Shown here: piece by piece, positions 49,481 to 58,940 of the stretch
How the letters are laid out: every line of letters begins with the position of its first letter
How positions within the stretch are numbered: position 1 is the first letter of the stretch
From: Nostoc sp. KVJ3
GTDB lineage: Bacteria > Cyanobacteriota > Cyanobacteriia > Cyanobacteriales > Nostocaceae
Direction: 5' to 3'
Assembly (NCBI RefSeq): GCF_026127265.1
Contig: NZ_WWFG01000008.1
Span: 41,754-105,753, forward strand
Length of the DNA: 64,000 nt
Notes under the pieces: model-generated
What the model was told of the DNA's origin: nothing
Database searches by the model: none
What the model saw: only the letters and a program-made list of their open reading frames with translations
Translations under genes and position numbers: made by a program

Positions 49481-49790
49481 ATTATGACCATCTGTACTAT
49501 GTGCAACTTTGGTTTTGGCTTCTTTGACTTTTAATCCTCTTGTTTCCAAGAAGTTATCAATGAATTCTCGGAGGAGTTTGGAGTCATCTCCTGGTTTCAG
49601 AATAAACACAACGTCATCCGCATAACGAAATCCATTAATAGTGTCTATATATCTTCCGCCATTTCTGATTTTTAATCTGACCTCATGACCTACATTTTCT
49701 AATACGTGAAGGACTAGATTTGCTAGTAATGGGCTGACTGCGACTCTAACTGGTGCGCCAACTCTCACGGCATCTGATTTTATCTTGCAA
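49480..49790 (-). pseudogene. Group II intron reverse transcriptase fragment
   Basis: The frame reads VSPLLANLVLHVLENVGHEV and then GFRYADDVVFILKPGDDSKL with the RT catalytic YADD, followed by FIDNFLETRGLKVKEAKTKVAH. These are RT motifs 4 to 6. The normal QGG before VSPLLAN is altered, and the thumb, maturase and intron RNA are not recognisable. It fuses into the replication gene at about 49480. Confidence 0.75.
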
Positions 49791-50078
49791 CCATAGTTTG
49801 CTCAAAACTTAGTTATCAGTTAGTTGAAACCGTGATAACTCTTCACTGTTCACTGGGACTCTGATTTAATTAAAGCGAGGAAAAATAGGGAAGCAGCGAT
49901 CGCTTCTTATACCAAATTTCCAGAGAAAACCGAGAAGTTAAATATTAGGAGGCGATCGCAACTCTGTAGAGTTTGGGTGGCTGCTGGCGCTAAACAAAGA
50001 TAATGCGATTGCCAAGAGAGCGAATCCGGCAGCCAATCGCCCAAATCGATGCGATCGTTTCCCGAAGAGCGCGTACTC

Positions 50079-50222
50079 CTATGATTCTAGTGTTGTGGGC
50101 TGTTGTGAGGAGTTAATGAATTCAGTCTTAACTGGTTTTCCAATTGTCTTAGGAGGTTGTGGTCTATCTCCTGTGGGTTGTGGTTCTTGTGGTTCTGGTT
50201 GTGGATTATCATTCTGGGCCAT
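50079..50222 (-). CDS. Small proline- and glutamine-rich peptide (47 residues)
   Basis: ATG 50222 is preceded by AAAGGAG ten bases upstream, one of the best ribosome binding sites in the window. The product, MAQNDNPQPEPQEPQPTGDR then PPKTIGKPVKTEF and a short polar tail, is hydrophilic with a PQ/PE repeat and no membrane segment. No family is recognised. The Cys-rich frame on the opposite strand is a by-product of its Pro/Gln codons. Confidence 0.55.
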   Translation of the reverse strand: MAQNDNPQPEPQEPQPTGDRPQPPKTIGKPVKTEFINSSQQPTTLES

Positions 50223-50664
50223 GTTGATTTATCTCCTTTGTAGCTTTACTCATTTGGCTGTTTTCAAAATTTCTGACTTGGAGTTGGTAAATTTTGAAGT
50301 TTAGTGAATGCAGTCATCTTCTGTGATGATGATTATGACTTCAAGAGATGTCATCTCAATTCCGTAATCAAAAGAAAATTTTGCGCTCCTAAAAGAAGCT
50401 ACGATATTATACCTTGTCTTTAAAAAACTGTCGCCAGAAAATGTTTATATTGTGGAGAGTGTGGAGCAGGCGATCGCTACTGCCAAAAGAATTTTATACT
50501 AATTGAGAATTAGTGAATCAGTAAAGTCTTCTCAAATTGGGAGGCTCTTGAATTGATTGGGTTTAAATTCCCATTTGTTGCGTTAGCTTCCAAAATTTAA
50601 ATTATATTCCGGATCAGACTGCTCCAAGAGAGTGTATGTATAAAAAAGAGAACTACATTCCCAG
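50223..50664. other. Intergenic region
   Basis: AT-rich with a HIP1 site near 50470. It contains the promoter region for the small peptide on the left and for the DUF1392 gene on the right. Nothing else was recognised. Confidence 0.4.
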
Positions 50665-51118
50665 ATGATTAACCAAATTACCGCTTTAGAATCCTGTTGG
50701 CATATTTCTCCTGAGTGGGGTCAGACTATGCCTCCAGTAGCAGTAAGAATGTTAGAAAAAGTTTTGTTGCCAATCTCAGACTTGTCAGGCTACTGCTGTG
50801 GTGTTTTGTGGAAAAAACAGGAATGGATTTATGCAATTGTTTGCCAGAATGAAACTCTCTACTTAGCTGAACAAGAATTTCATCCAACAAAAGGAAGTAG
50901 AAAAGTCCATTGTTTCCACTCCAGCTTTTGAATTAGGGGACATAGTTGAGGTTGATTTCGGTGAACAGCCGACACGCCGTATTATTCAAGGAATTTTTAG
51001 CCTCAAAGATAATTGGCTTTATGGGGTAGAGTGGCGCTCTCCAATTTTAGAAGAAGTGTCTGCCCAAAGCAGAACAATATGGCTTGCTGATGTTGATTTA
51101 GTAAATGTTGGTGTATGA
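50665..51118 (+). pseudogene. DUF1392-family protein, frameshifted
   Basis: The first frame, MINQITALESCWHISPEWGQ, MPPVAVRMLEKVLLPISDLSG and YCCGVLWKKQEWIYAIV, is the start of a DUF1392 protein, a family common on Nostoc plasmids. Near 50890 (CAACAAAAGG) an extra base, probably an A, shifts the frame. It resumes as VEKSIVSTPAFELGDIVEVD, RRIIQGIFSLKDNWLYGVEW and WLADVDLVNVGV to TGA at 51118. The repaired length is about 150 residues. Function is unknown. Confidence 0.7.
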
Positions 51119-51368
51119 CTATTGTAAAAAAACAATAGGTACAACAAGGGTAAACGTTGAGCTTTCACACGAAAACCATAGCCAAGAGCTAGCAGGGTTG
51201 TAAATTACTTTAGATGATGATGCCTTGGAACCCACATTCCGCACTTCAAAAGTAGCATAAAGTAATACAGAGTTATCCTTGGATATACCTGAGTAAAAAT
51301 ACTTAGAAGCTTCTAATCGAAAAAGTGAGACAATCAAAAAAATCTAAAATATTTTAGAGGTAGAAAAA

Positions 51369-52994
51369 TTGTCTCCAACCTCAGAAACAAAAATTAAAAA
51401 TATAGATCACTTAGGAATAGTAGCTGGACTAATTGATGAAATAGGAATAGTTGACATAATCAACTCCAAATTAGGAATAGATGTTCGGGAAAAAATTTCA
51501 TCAGGAATATTAGTAAAAGCTATTCTGCTCAATGGATTAGGATTTGTATCAAGACCTTTATATTTATTTAGTCAATTTTTTGAAGACAAAGGAATCGAAT
51601 TATTATTGGCAGAAGGAATAAAAAGCGATTATGTGAATGATGATAAACTGGGAAGAGTTATGGATAAATTGTATAAATATGGATTGAATAACCTATTTAT
51701 AGAAATTGTCTTATCTGTGATTAATAAATTCAAGATAGAAACAAAATATTCTCATTTAGATGCGACATCATTTCATCTGCATGGGGAATATAAAAATGAA
51801 TATAATCAAGAGAAAGAGTTAGAAATAATCAAACAAAAACCAATAATTATCACCAAAGGATATTCGCGCGACCATAGAGCAGACTTGAAACAATGTGTAT
51901 TAGATTTAATAACAAGTAGTGATGGAGATATACCATTATTAATGAGAGCAGGAGATGGAAATGAAGCAGACAAAGCCGTGTTTGGAAAAATATTAGGAGA
52001 GTTTAAAAAGCAGATAAACTTTGATAGTATCATGGTCTGTGATAGTGCATTGTATAGTCAAGAAAATCTCCAATTAATCGAACATCTAAAATGGATAAGT
52101 AGAGTACCGATGACAATCAAAAGAGCAAAGGAATTAGTTCATTCGGTAGAGATAGAAGAGATAAATTCCGAAGAAAGTGCAAAAAGAGCAGCCTTGAATT
52201 TAGACGGATACAAGTGGAAATCGGAAATAGTAAATTATGGTGGCATCAAACAAAATTGGCTAATAGTAGAAAGTCAAAAAAGACAAGAAAGTGATTTGAA
52301 GAAGTTAGAAAAAAAGATGAAAACCGAAAAAATCAAAGTTGAAAAGCTGCTCAAGGAAATAAACAAAGAAGATTTTGAAAGTCCAGAACAAGCTCGATAT
52401 AAACTAAAAAGCGTAAACAAAAAATTGAACCTCTTTGAAATTAAAGAAGTTAAGGTTATTCAAAGTAAATCAAAAGGTAATAAGACTATTTACAAAATAG
52501 AAGGAGTGGAGCATCAAAAGCCAGAAGAGATAGAAAGAATCAGAAAAGAAGCGGGAAGATTTATTTTAGCGACAAACTTAGTTGACGATGATAAGTTAAA
52601 ACCAGAAGAAATTTTGACAAATTACAAAAATCAACAGTCTTGTGAAAGAGGGTTCAGATTTCTAAAAGACCCTTTGTTTTTTGCCGATAGTTTATTTGTA
52701 GAAAACCCTGAAAGAATCGAGACGATGTTATTTTTAATGTCTTTGTGCTTGTTAGTTTATAATCTTGGACAAAGGGAACTGAGAAATAGCTTAAAAAGAA
52801 TCAAAATCGGAATCAAAAATCAACTAGGTAAGTTAACGATTTCTCCGACATTAAGATGGGTGTTTCAATGTTTTCAAGGAATTCATCTTTTGACTTTAAA
52901 TGGTGTTAACCAAATTGTTAATTTAACATTAGAACGTAATTTTATTTTGAATTGCCTGCCATCATCTTGTCTAAAATATTATCTGCTTTCTTAA
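51369..52994 (+). CDS. IS1634-family transposase
   Basis: This 541-residue protein has an N-terminal DUF4277-like domain (IDHLGIVAGLIDEIGIVDII, GILVKAILLNGLGFVSRPLYL). The DDE core shows THLDATSFHLHG-type SHLDATSFHLHGEY (Asp), SIMVCDSALYSQENL (Asp) and QQSCERGFRFLKDPLFF (Glu). A Lys-rich insertion lies between the second Asp and the Glu, typical of IS1634. The element is intact at the protein level; AT content is higher than in neighbours. Terminal repeats could not be fixed by eye, so the IS limits are not given. Confidence 0.88.
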   Translation: MSPTSETKIKNIDHLGIVAGLIDEIGIVDIINSKLGIDVREKISSGILVKAILLNGLGFVSRPLYLFSQFFEDKGIELLLAEGIKSDYVNDDKLGRVMDKLYKYGLNNLFIEIVLSVINKFKIETKYSHLDATSFHLHGEYKNEYNQEKELEIIKQKPIIITKGYSRDHRADLKQCVLDLITSSDGDIPLLMRAGDGNEADKAVFGKILGEFKKQINFDSIMVCDSALYSQENLQLIEHLKWISRVPMTIKRAKELVHSVEIEEINSEESAKRAALNLDGYKWKSEIVNYGGIKQNWLIVESQKRQESDLKKLEKKMKTEKIKVEKLLKEINKEDFESPEQARYKLKSVNKKLNLFEIKEVKVIQSKSKGNKTIYKIEGVEHQKPEEIERIRKEAGRFILATNLVDDDKLKPEEILTNYKNQQSCERGFRFLKDPLFFADSLFVENPERIETMLFLMSLCLLVYNLGQRELRNSLKRIKIGIKNQLGKLTISPTLRWVFQCFQGIHLLTLNGVNQIVNLTLERNFILNCLPSSCLKYYLLS

Positions 52995-53147
52995 AGTGAA
53001 CAACTTTTGGAAAATGAAGAAAAATTTATCAACATCGAAGAAACAGTAATTGCTCTTCAAATTTTTAGTGCTTACATAACCATCAAATACATTGTGTTTG
53101 ATGATTTATTTTCATGCTGTAGATTCGTTCAGCACTACGAATCTTAA

Positions 53148-53765
53148 TCATCCTGATTTTTTTGCTTTTCTCTTGACGTAATCTCTTTGTACTTCAAGTT
53201 GAAGTGCGGAATGTGGGCTTGGAACTAAAAGTTGTGCAACCATCTCTGCACGAGACGAAACTTGAAGCTTACGAAACATTCGCTTTAAGGCTTGCTTTAC
53301 AGAATTTTCAGTGATCCAAAGTTGATGACCAATTTCTGCGTTAGTTTTCCCTAAAGCAACCAATTCTGCAATCTGCAACTCACGAGACGTTAAGCGAGCA
53401 GTTTTAAAAGGTTGGTGTTGCGACTTTCCTTGGTAAATTTCTTGTGAACCAACTGTTGTAGCCCAAACAGATAAGTGCAGGCAAATGGCGCTCAAATCGG
53501 TTAGATTTTGTGTATCAAAGGCAGGCATTGACTTTTCACGGGTGCAACCCACTACGCCAACTAATTGATTGCGATTAATGATTGGCCCCGCCATCACATG
53601 CCAATGATCGGGGCGGGGACAGATAATTTTCCAAGCCTTTGGTGATGTCACTAATGCTTCATGGACAGGTGCATGGCGCTCCACCAGATAACGTGCTATG
53701 GGATTGTGTTCAATGGACAATGCAATTCTCAGAATTGCCACGCTTGCGCTGTGGTTCATTGCCAT
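53148..53765 (-). CDS. LuxR-type transcriptional regulator with GAF-like N-terminus
   Basis: The protein has 205 residues. The N-terminal part (LSIEHNPIARYLVERHAPVH, HVMAGPIINRNQLVGVVGCTRE) looks like part of a GAF-like sensor. The C-terminal TARLTSRELQIAELVALGKTN, AEIGHQLWITENSVKQALKR is a LuxR/GerE helix-turn-helix. The open frame extends upstream another 25 codons without a start codon, and related regulators are about 60 residues longer, so the N-terminus may be truncated. It faces the Tat-signal gene region and no target can be assigned. Confidence 0.75.
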   Translation of the reverse strand: MAMNHSASVAILRIALSIEHNPIARYLVERHAPVHEALVTSPKAWKIICPRPDHWHVMAGPIINRNQLVGVVGCTREKSMPAFDTQNLTDLSAICLHLSVWATTVGSQEIYQGKSQHQPFKTARLTSRELQIAELVALGKTNAEIGHQLWITENSVKQALKRMFRKLQVSSRAEMVAQLLVPSPHSALQLEVQRDYVKRKAKKSG

Positions 53766-53863
53766 CCGCGCAGCCCTTATCCACTTTGGTAGGTAGATAC
53801 TTAAAACAGAGCCAAGGCTCGTCTGAAGAAAAACTAATTTTAATTTGAGAAATTAGTCGCTAT

Positions 53864-54406
53864 CTAGTGGTATCTAGCAGTTCCTCTAAGTATCAAAGTC
53901 TGATATGACTGTAATTGTTCAAACAGGGGAGTACGGATAAATCCTGATGTCTTTTGAGTAGTCAAAATGGCTTCGGTAAGGAGGGAAGTTTCTTTTTTGC
54001 CGATAGCTAGATTGATAATTGGTAGGAGGAAGCTCAGTTTGACTATATTTCCTCCAATGTCAGGGTTTGGTGGTTTGCTAATAATTACCGTCAGTAGTGT
54101 CCCAATATCAGTATCTAATGTCTGAATTTGGTCGCCACTAAAATGCTGCTTGATGTTTTGTGTTCTGTAATCAAGCTGTGAAACTCCATTGAGAATTGAA
54201 TAGTTTATGTGAGTGTCTTTGCCCTCAAGCTCAAACTCATTTGGTCGTTGCACAACAATTGCTTGTGCTGGTTTTGTGGATTTGGGCATCAAAAAAGAAA
54301 CTAATGATGTCGTGCTTGCGCCAGTCACCAAGGTAAGAGCAGTTTTGAGAATTTGACGGCGGGGAGAATTTTGGGGGATATCTTTGAGGTTAGAGTTAAG
54401 GTTCAT
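53864..54406 (-). CDS. Tat-exported protein of unknown function
   Basis: The 180-residue protein has a twin-arginine signal (NSPRRQILKTALTLVTGAST, ending near KPAQA). The mature part begins IVVQRPNEFELEGKDTHINY and contains GVSQLDYRTQNIKQHFSGDQI and IGTLLTVIISKPPNPDIGG. I recognise no family. Tat export suggests folding before export, perhaps with a cofactor. It starts normally and stands alone. Confidence 0.6.
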   Translation of the reverse strand: MNLNSNLKDIPQNSPRRQILKTALTLVTGASTTSLVSFLMPKSTKPAQAIVVQRPNEFELEGKDTHINYSILNGVSQLDYRTQNIKQHFSGDQIQTLDTDIGTLLTVIISKPPNPDIGGNIVKLSFLLPIINLAIGKKETSLLTEAILTTQKTSGFIRTPLFEQLQSYQTLILRGTARYH

Positions 54407-54996
54407 ATTTGAGAAATACTAGAAGTAAAATTCTGTTTATTGTTTTTACCGACTCAACTGTGTGTAATTAAGTCAGTTAGGTTTTTGACCGAGAAGATTG
54501 GAGATTGAAGATTGAATGTTTTTGGTACAAGCCCAGCAGGAAAGTGGGCGGAATAAATCTAAAAGACGCTACGCACAGTCGCTTTCCGCGTCGCTATCGT
54601 CAATCTCAAATCAGAGAAGCTGCATCTCTTGTAGGTGCAGTCAATCTCAAATCTAAAAGACGCTACGCACAGTCGCTTTCCGCATCGCTATCGGCAATCT
54701 ACAATTGTTTGACTTATTCCGAATTCCAATAGATTAGTTCATTAATTAAGAGTTCTTTTTTTTTAAAGATTTTATTTACACTTATGTCAATGTTGTGTGA
54801 TAAATATGTCAAAACTGTATAGTTTGACAAATTGATGCTTTTGGGTTTGTGAGGGAGTTGGATTGGCTCAGTGCCTAATTAGTAGCCGTACATTGTTAAT
54901 TTTCATGTGTCGCTAGAAATTTATTTCTTTTCACCCTTTAGCAATCAGAGATTGTAATGCTACATTTCCTTTACTTACAATCCTCCAGGTTAATTT
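54407..54996. other. Intergenic region with a long direct repeat, upstream of hup
   Basis: It holds two 52-bp direct repeats (listed separately) and then an AT-rich leader for the HU gene. No gene was recognised. Confidence 0.5.
54555..54700. repeat. Two 52-bp direct repeats
   Basis: Copies at 54555-54606 and 54649-54700 contain AAATCTAAAAGACGCTACGC followed by ACAGTCGCTTTCCGC and differ at only two positions. Period is 94 bp. Related short sequences occur elsewhere in the window (58.7 and 61.7 kb), a class of interspersed repeat typical of Nostoc-type genomes. Confidence 0.75.
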
Positions 54997-55272
54997 ATGA
55001 ACAAAGGTGAATTAGTAGATGCTGTAGCAGCAAAGACCAACATCACAAAAAAGCAAGCCGATGAAGTCATTAGTGCTTTTTTGTCAGTAGTTACCGAAGC
55101 TGTAGCCAATGGTGAAAAGGTAACGCTCATAGGGTTTGGGTCATTCGAGCGACGCGAACGCTCAGAACGTGAGGGGCGTAATCCGAAAACCAATGAGCCA
55201 ATGACCATTCCAGCGACCAAAGTACCTGCGTTTTCTGCTGGTAAACTGTTTAAAGAAAAAGTAGCACCATAG
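54997..55272 (+). CDS. hup: HU family DNA-binding protein
   Basis: This 91-residue protein is full length. It starts MNKGELVDAVAAKTNITKKQ and has the HU core VTLIGFGSFERRERSEREGR and NPKTNEPMTIPATKVPAFSAGK, ending KEKVAP. HU dimers bend and compact DNA and assist replication, recombination and transposition. The AGGTTAATTT leader has a weak ribosome site. It is an accessory copy or the main one; the window cannot tell. Confidence 0.95.
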   Translation: MNKGELVDAVAAKTNITKKQADEVISAFLSVVTEAVANGEKVTLIGFGSFERRERSEREGRNPKTNEPMTIPATKVPAFSAGKLFKEKVAP

Positions 55273-55674
55273 ATGAATTGCTTTACCACTGGCTATCCAA
55301 TCACTGCAAAGCCATAATCGATTAATTCAAGTATCGAATCGACTGTGAAACTTTGACTGCTTCTTGGGGAGTAACGTTATTGCAATTAGACAATTCTGGC
55401 ATTAGTCCCGTAGCAACAAATCTGCTTCTGTTAAATCGCAGTGCTTAGGGGTAAGGTCAAATAACGCAAGAGCTTAATCCCACAATCCAGGAGATAATGA
55501 CAATTCGGGCAACCATTGTGCCTGTATCTTCTACTTGTTGCAGTTTCGGACAAAAGTTGCACATTTTGCATTACAGATGCGTTGACTTTATCGAAATAGG
55601 AATGCTGTTTAAATACGGTTAGTAAATTCAAAAAACCGCTCGCAGTTGCAAGGAATGGCCTCACTGAACTATTT
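55273..55674. other. Intergenic region, nothing recognised
   Basis: No convincing gene on either strand; a 77-codon minus-strand frame (55431-55664) has no support. No terminator with a clear T-run was found after hup. Confidence 0.4.
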
Positions 55675-56568
55675 ATGGAATTACTAAAACAGGTAGAGAA
55701 AAATTATATTAGCGCTGACAACTTCTTAAGAGCAGAACTATCAGAGAAAATTCAATGGTCTTTAACACAGCGAGATGTTAATTTGATTGAATTACTGATG
55801 CCTGTATGGTCATGGCTTTACCGTTACTATTTCCAAGTAAAAACTGATGGGTGGCATCACATACCAACAGAAGGAAAAGTGCTACTGGTTGGTTCCCATA
55901 ATGGCGGAATGGCTTCTCCAGATTTAGTAATGATGATGTATGATTGGTTTTCTAGATTTGGAACAGAGCGTTTGGTGTATGGTCTAATGCATCCTTATGC
56001 TTGGAAAGTGAGTCCAGAGATAGCCCAATTAGCTCAGAAATTTGGAGCAATTGTTGCACATCCAAAGATGGCCAGTGCAGCTTTTGAGATGGGGGCTAGC
56101 GTTCTGGTATATCCGGGAGGACAATATGATATGTTTCGGAATCATAGCGAACGCCATAAAATTCATTTTGCTGGTAATCACGGCTTTGTCAAGCTGGCTT
56201 TAAAACAAGAAGTTCCAATTATTCCAGTTATTTCGGTTGGCGCTCATGATACGTTGATTGTTTTATGTGATTGCTATGATTTAGTCAAACAATTACATCA
56301 GTTGGGATTGCCGTGGCTTTATCAAATAGACCCAGGAATTTTCCCAATTTATTTAGGTTTACCTTGGGGTTTGTCTATTGGCCCTCTGCCTAATATTCCT
56401 TTACCTGTGCAGATTCATACTCGTGTATGCCATCCAATTACTTTTGAAAGATATGGTCAAGATGCAGCTAAGGATCGTAATTATGTGAATGATTGTTATG
56501 AATTAGTTCATCATCAAATGCAAGAAGAGTTAAATCAATTGGTTATAGATACTCAAAAATATCCCTAA
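55675..56568 (+). CDS. Lysophospholipid acyltransferase-family protein (PlsC-like)
   Basis: The protein has 297 residues. The acyltransferase block I appears as VGSHNGGMASPDLVMMMYDW (a variant of H-x4-D with longer spacing). Block III is VLVYPGGQYDMFRNHSERHK (the FPEG-like Pro-Gly-Gly), and block IV is VPIIPVISVGAHDTL. It would acylate a glycerol phosphate or related lipid at the membrane. It lies before a DUF547 gene on the same strand. Intact. Confidence 0.82.
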   Translation: MELLKQVEKNYISADNFLRAELSEKIQWSLTQRDVNLIELLMPVWSWLYRYYFQVKTDGWHHIPTEGKVLLVGSHNGGMASPDLVMMMYDWFSRFGTERLVYGLMHPYAWKVSPEIAQLAQKFGAIVAHPKMASAAFEMGASVLVYPGGQYDMFRNHSERHKIHFAGNHGFVKLALKQEVPIIPVISVGAHDTLIVLCDCYDLVKQLHQLGLPWLYQIDPGIFPIYLGLPWGLSIGPLPNIPLPVQIHTRVCHPITFERYGQDAAKDRNYVNDCYELVHHQMQEELNQLVIDTQKYP

Positions 56569-56676
56569 AATCAAAACAATGGAAAAAAACTCGTAGAAAA
56601 ATATTTAATCCCTTTATTTTCTCAATTTGCATTGTTATAGTTAAAAATAACGGCTAACATATCAACTAGGGCGATA

Positions 56677-57378
56677 ATGATTGATTTTGAACCTTGGGAC
56701 AGATTGTTGCGTCAGTATGTTGACCAGCAGGGTCGTGTAGACTATGTAGCTTGGAAAAAAGAGCAACCCCAAGCAATTGCAGATTGGTTAGCCAGCCAAA
56801 AAAAATCTGGCTTTGAAATCTAATAGTAATAATCTCGAACAATTGGCATTGTGGATCAACCTTTACAATGCGTTCACCATTTCGAGAATTTTGGAGAGAT
56901 ACCGATAGAATCGATTCGTCCGCGAATTTTAGGGATTCCCAACTGGCTAGCTTTTTTGTGGTTCTTCCAACGTCGCGCTTATTATATGTTTGGGGAAAGT
57001 TATAGTTTAGCTAAAATTGAGAACTCTATTCTACGGGACAAATTGCAGGAGCCACGAATTCATTTTGCGATAGTCTGTGCTTCGGTTGGTTGTCCTTTAC
57101 TACGTTCGGGAGCCTACTTTGGGTCGCAAGTCAGTCAGCAATTAGATGAAGATGCACTTCGTTTCATAAATAACCCTGAAAAAGTCCGTTATGATATCCA
57201 GAGCAAAACACTTTACTGTAATAAAATCTTGAAGTGGTATCGTCAGGATTTTTTAAAGGTTGCACCCTCTGTTCCAGAATACATTCGCTCCTATTTGAAA
57301 ACAGACTATCCCCTTAATGCCTCAACGCGGATATCCTATCTTCACTATGACTGGAGCTTAAATCAGCGAATATCTTGA
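56677..57378 (+). pseudogene. DUF547 protein, two indels
   Basis: From ATG 56677: MIDFEPWDRLLRQYVDQQGR, VDYVAWKKEQ. At a run of eight A near 56800 an extra A shifts the frame; the next frame reads NLALKSNSNNLEQLALWINL, YNAFTISRILERY. Near 56888 a C is missing (TACCGATA for TACCCGATA), and the frame ends as PIESIRPRILGIP, FAIVCASVGCPLLRSGAYFG and YLHYDWSLN. The WINLYNAFTI and CASVGCPLL motifs define DUF547. Function is unknown; family members often neighbour lipid or arsenosugar genes. Confidence 0.82.
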
Positions 57379-58117
57379 TAAAACTGTTTAAGATAATTTG
57401 CATTAACGCCAATCCCCACAAAAGGCCAATATAAAGGTAAATTGCAGTTGCTTTGAAGCTACCCCATTTGGCTACGCGACGATCTGAGGAATGAACAATC
57501 CGATTTACCAGATAAATACGTCCTTTTTTAACTAATTTTAGACATAAATCTCCATCCTCCATAATCGGCAATGCCTCATCAAATCCGCCACAATCCCAAA
57601 AATCAATCCGACGACAGAACATTACTTGATCTCCAAACAACAGGCGCAATCCTCGGAAAAATAGGTGAGGCTTAAATAACAGTGGTGCGTAATAGGTTTT
57701 TAAATAATTATGTAGAGAGATACCCCAACGAGTTGTTTGAGAACCTGACATCAGAGAAATGAACCCGCCACAGGCAATGGTAGGTTCTGCCAGAGTCTTG
57801 TTGATGACGGTAATTAGATCATCTGGAACCCAAGTATCTGCATGAAGAAAGCAAATAATATCTCCAGTTGCTGCTGATGCTCCATAGTTCATCTGAAGAG
57901 AACGCCCTGGTTGTTGAGATAAAAGAAATTGTACATTCAAAGTTTGATTAAATGACTCAAAAATTCGCTTTGCAATTGTCACCGTCTGATCTTGGCTGCC
58001 ACCATCTACCACTATCACTTCATCAGGAGGAGGATTAAGTAAAGTCAGTTGGCGCAATGTCCGCCCTAAGTTAGTTGCTTCATTTAAAGTAGGAATGATA
58101 ACAGAAACTTGAGACAT
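57314..58117 (-). CDS. Family 2 glycosyltransferase, TIGR04283-like (arsenosugar-type)
   Basis: This 267-residue protein has N-terminal VSVIIPTLNEATNLGRTLRQ, EVIVVDGGSQDQTVTIAKR, the DXD-like FLHADTWVP and GDQVMFCRRIDFWDCGGFDE, PIMEDGDLCLKL, then a membrane helix near the end. This pattern matches the short glycosyltransferases found with arsenosugar synthesis genes. It is convergent with the DUF547 gene, overlapping its last 65 bases. Catalytic motifs are intact. The acceptor is inferred from family context only; no arsS or arsM was seen nearby. Confidence 0.78.
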   Translation of the reverse strand: MSQVSVIIPTLNEATNLGRTLRQLTLLNPPPDEVIVVDGGSQDQTVTIAKRIFESFNQTLNVQFLLSQQPGRSLQMNYGASAATGDIICFLHADTWVPDDLITVINKTLAEPTIACGGFISLMSGSQTTRWGISLHNYLKTYYAPLLFKPHLFFRGLRLLFGDQVMFCRRIDFWDCGGFDEALPIMEDGDLCLKLVKKGRIYLVNRIVHSSDRRVAKWGSFKATAIYLYIGLLWGLALMQIILNSFIKIFADLSSSHSEDRISALRH

Positions 58118-58590
58118 ACCGATTTAGTGGTTTTATTGTTATCTTTATTACCTTGAGGACGAATCCCGTTAAAAGACTGTGGGTAAAACTGTAAATAGGA
58201 ACCGATATCTGTGTGATCAGTAAGAAGTTTATAATACACTTGAGGAGGAACTAACACCAGCGTGCCAAATATGAAGGGGATCAATAGTCGTCTAAAACGC
58301 TCATTCACATATTCCATTGGTGTTCGCAACTGGAGAGAAAACCAAGAGGCAGCCCCGGAAATAAAAAAAAACAATGGCATGTGCCACTGATGAACAAAAA
58401 AAATAAACCATCCAAGGACAGGGCTTAGTAAGTCATTTTTAATATAAAAATCGCCCAATTCGCCTTGGTAAAAAACTGCGGCAGCATGAAAATAAATCAG
58501 CAATAGCACCGCCAATACTCTTAACCAATCCAGGTCATAGTGTCTTTCTTGCTGATTATTTATTATGTATAAATCAGATTTTAAATTCAT
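58084..58590 (-). pseudogene. Membrane acyltransferase (acyltransferase 3 family), N-terminal fragment
   Basis: About 150 codons read RHYDLDWLRVLAVLLLIYFH, then HQWHMPLFFFISGAASWFSL, the R-x-x-R-L-L-I-P-F-I-F-G segment and QFYPQSFNGIRPQG. This is the first third of an acyltransferase-3/OpgC-like protein, which normally has about 10 membrane helices and 370 or more residues. The frame then enters a non-homologous tail and stops 34 bases inside the glycosyltransferase start. The gene is truncated at its 3' end. Confidence 0.72.
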
Positions 58591-58940
58591 TTATTTGCCT
58601 TGGTTATAAAACACCAGGACACAACGGGAGCAGAGCTAAAAAGTCTCTGAAACTCTTATTAATTCTCTGCGAGACGCTGCGCGAACGTGTCCTTTGCGTC
58701 TTCTCTACGAGACGCGTTCGCGCAGCCTCTCGTCAGAGAAGCGCGAACGTGGTTCGTTTTTTCATAATTTTGCGTAAGTCCTAATCATATTAAATACAAA
58801 AAATAGAGATTGTAGGAAAACGATAAAATTCAACTTTAACAAAGTTTAGAGGTTTAATTCCCCTGCCTCCACAGGCAGCACGTTTTGATGCCTCAGCTAA
58901 ATCCCTGTCACTTTCACGTAATTGCGAATTGCGAATTGTT
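58591..58940. other. Intergenic region with a Nostoc-type inverted repeat
   Basis: GAGACGCTGCGCGAACG (58671-58687) is matched in inverse by CGTTCGCGCAGCCTCTC (58715-58731) with one mismatch, followed by another GCGCGAACG. These are interspersed palindromic repeats and not coding. The remainder has no gene. Confidence 0.6.

Noticed and set aside
50095..50304. Cys/Gly-rich 69-codon plus-strand frame, possible peptide precursor
   Set aside because: Its Cys and Gly codons are the complement of the Pro/Gln codons of the well-supported small gene on the minus strand, and it lacks a ribosome site.
51119..51337. 72-codon minus-strand frame beside IS1634
   Set aside because: It has no recognisable domain and lies between the DUF1392 stop and the IS end; could be a relic but not supportable.
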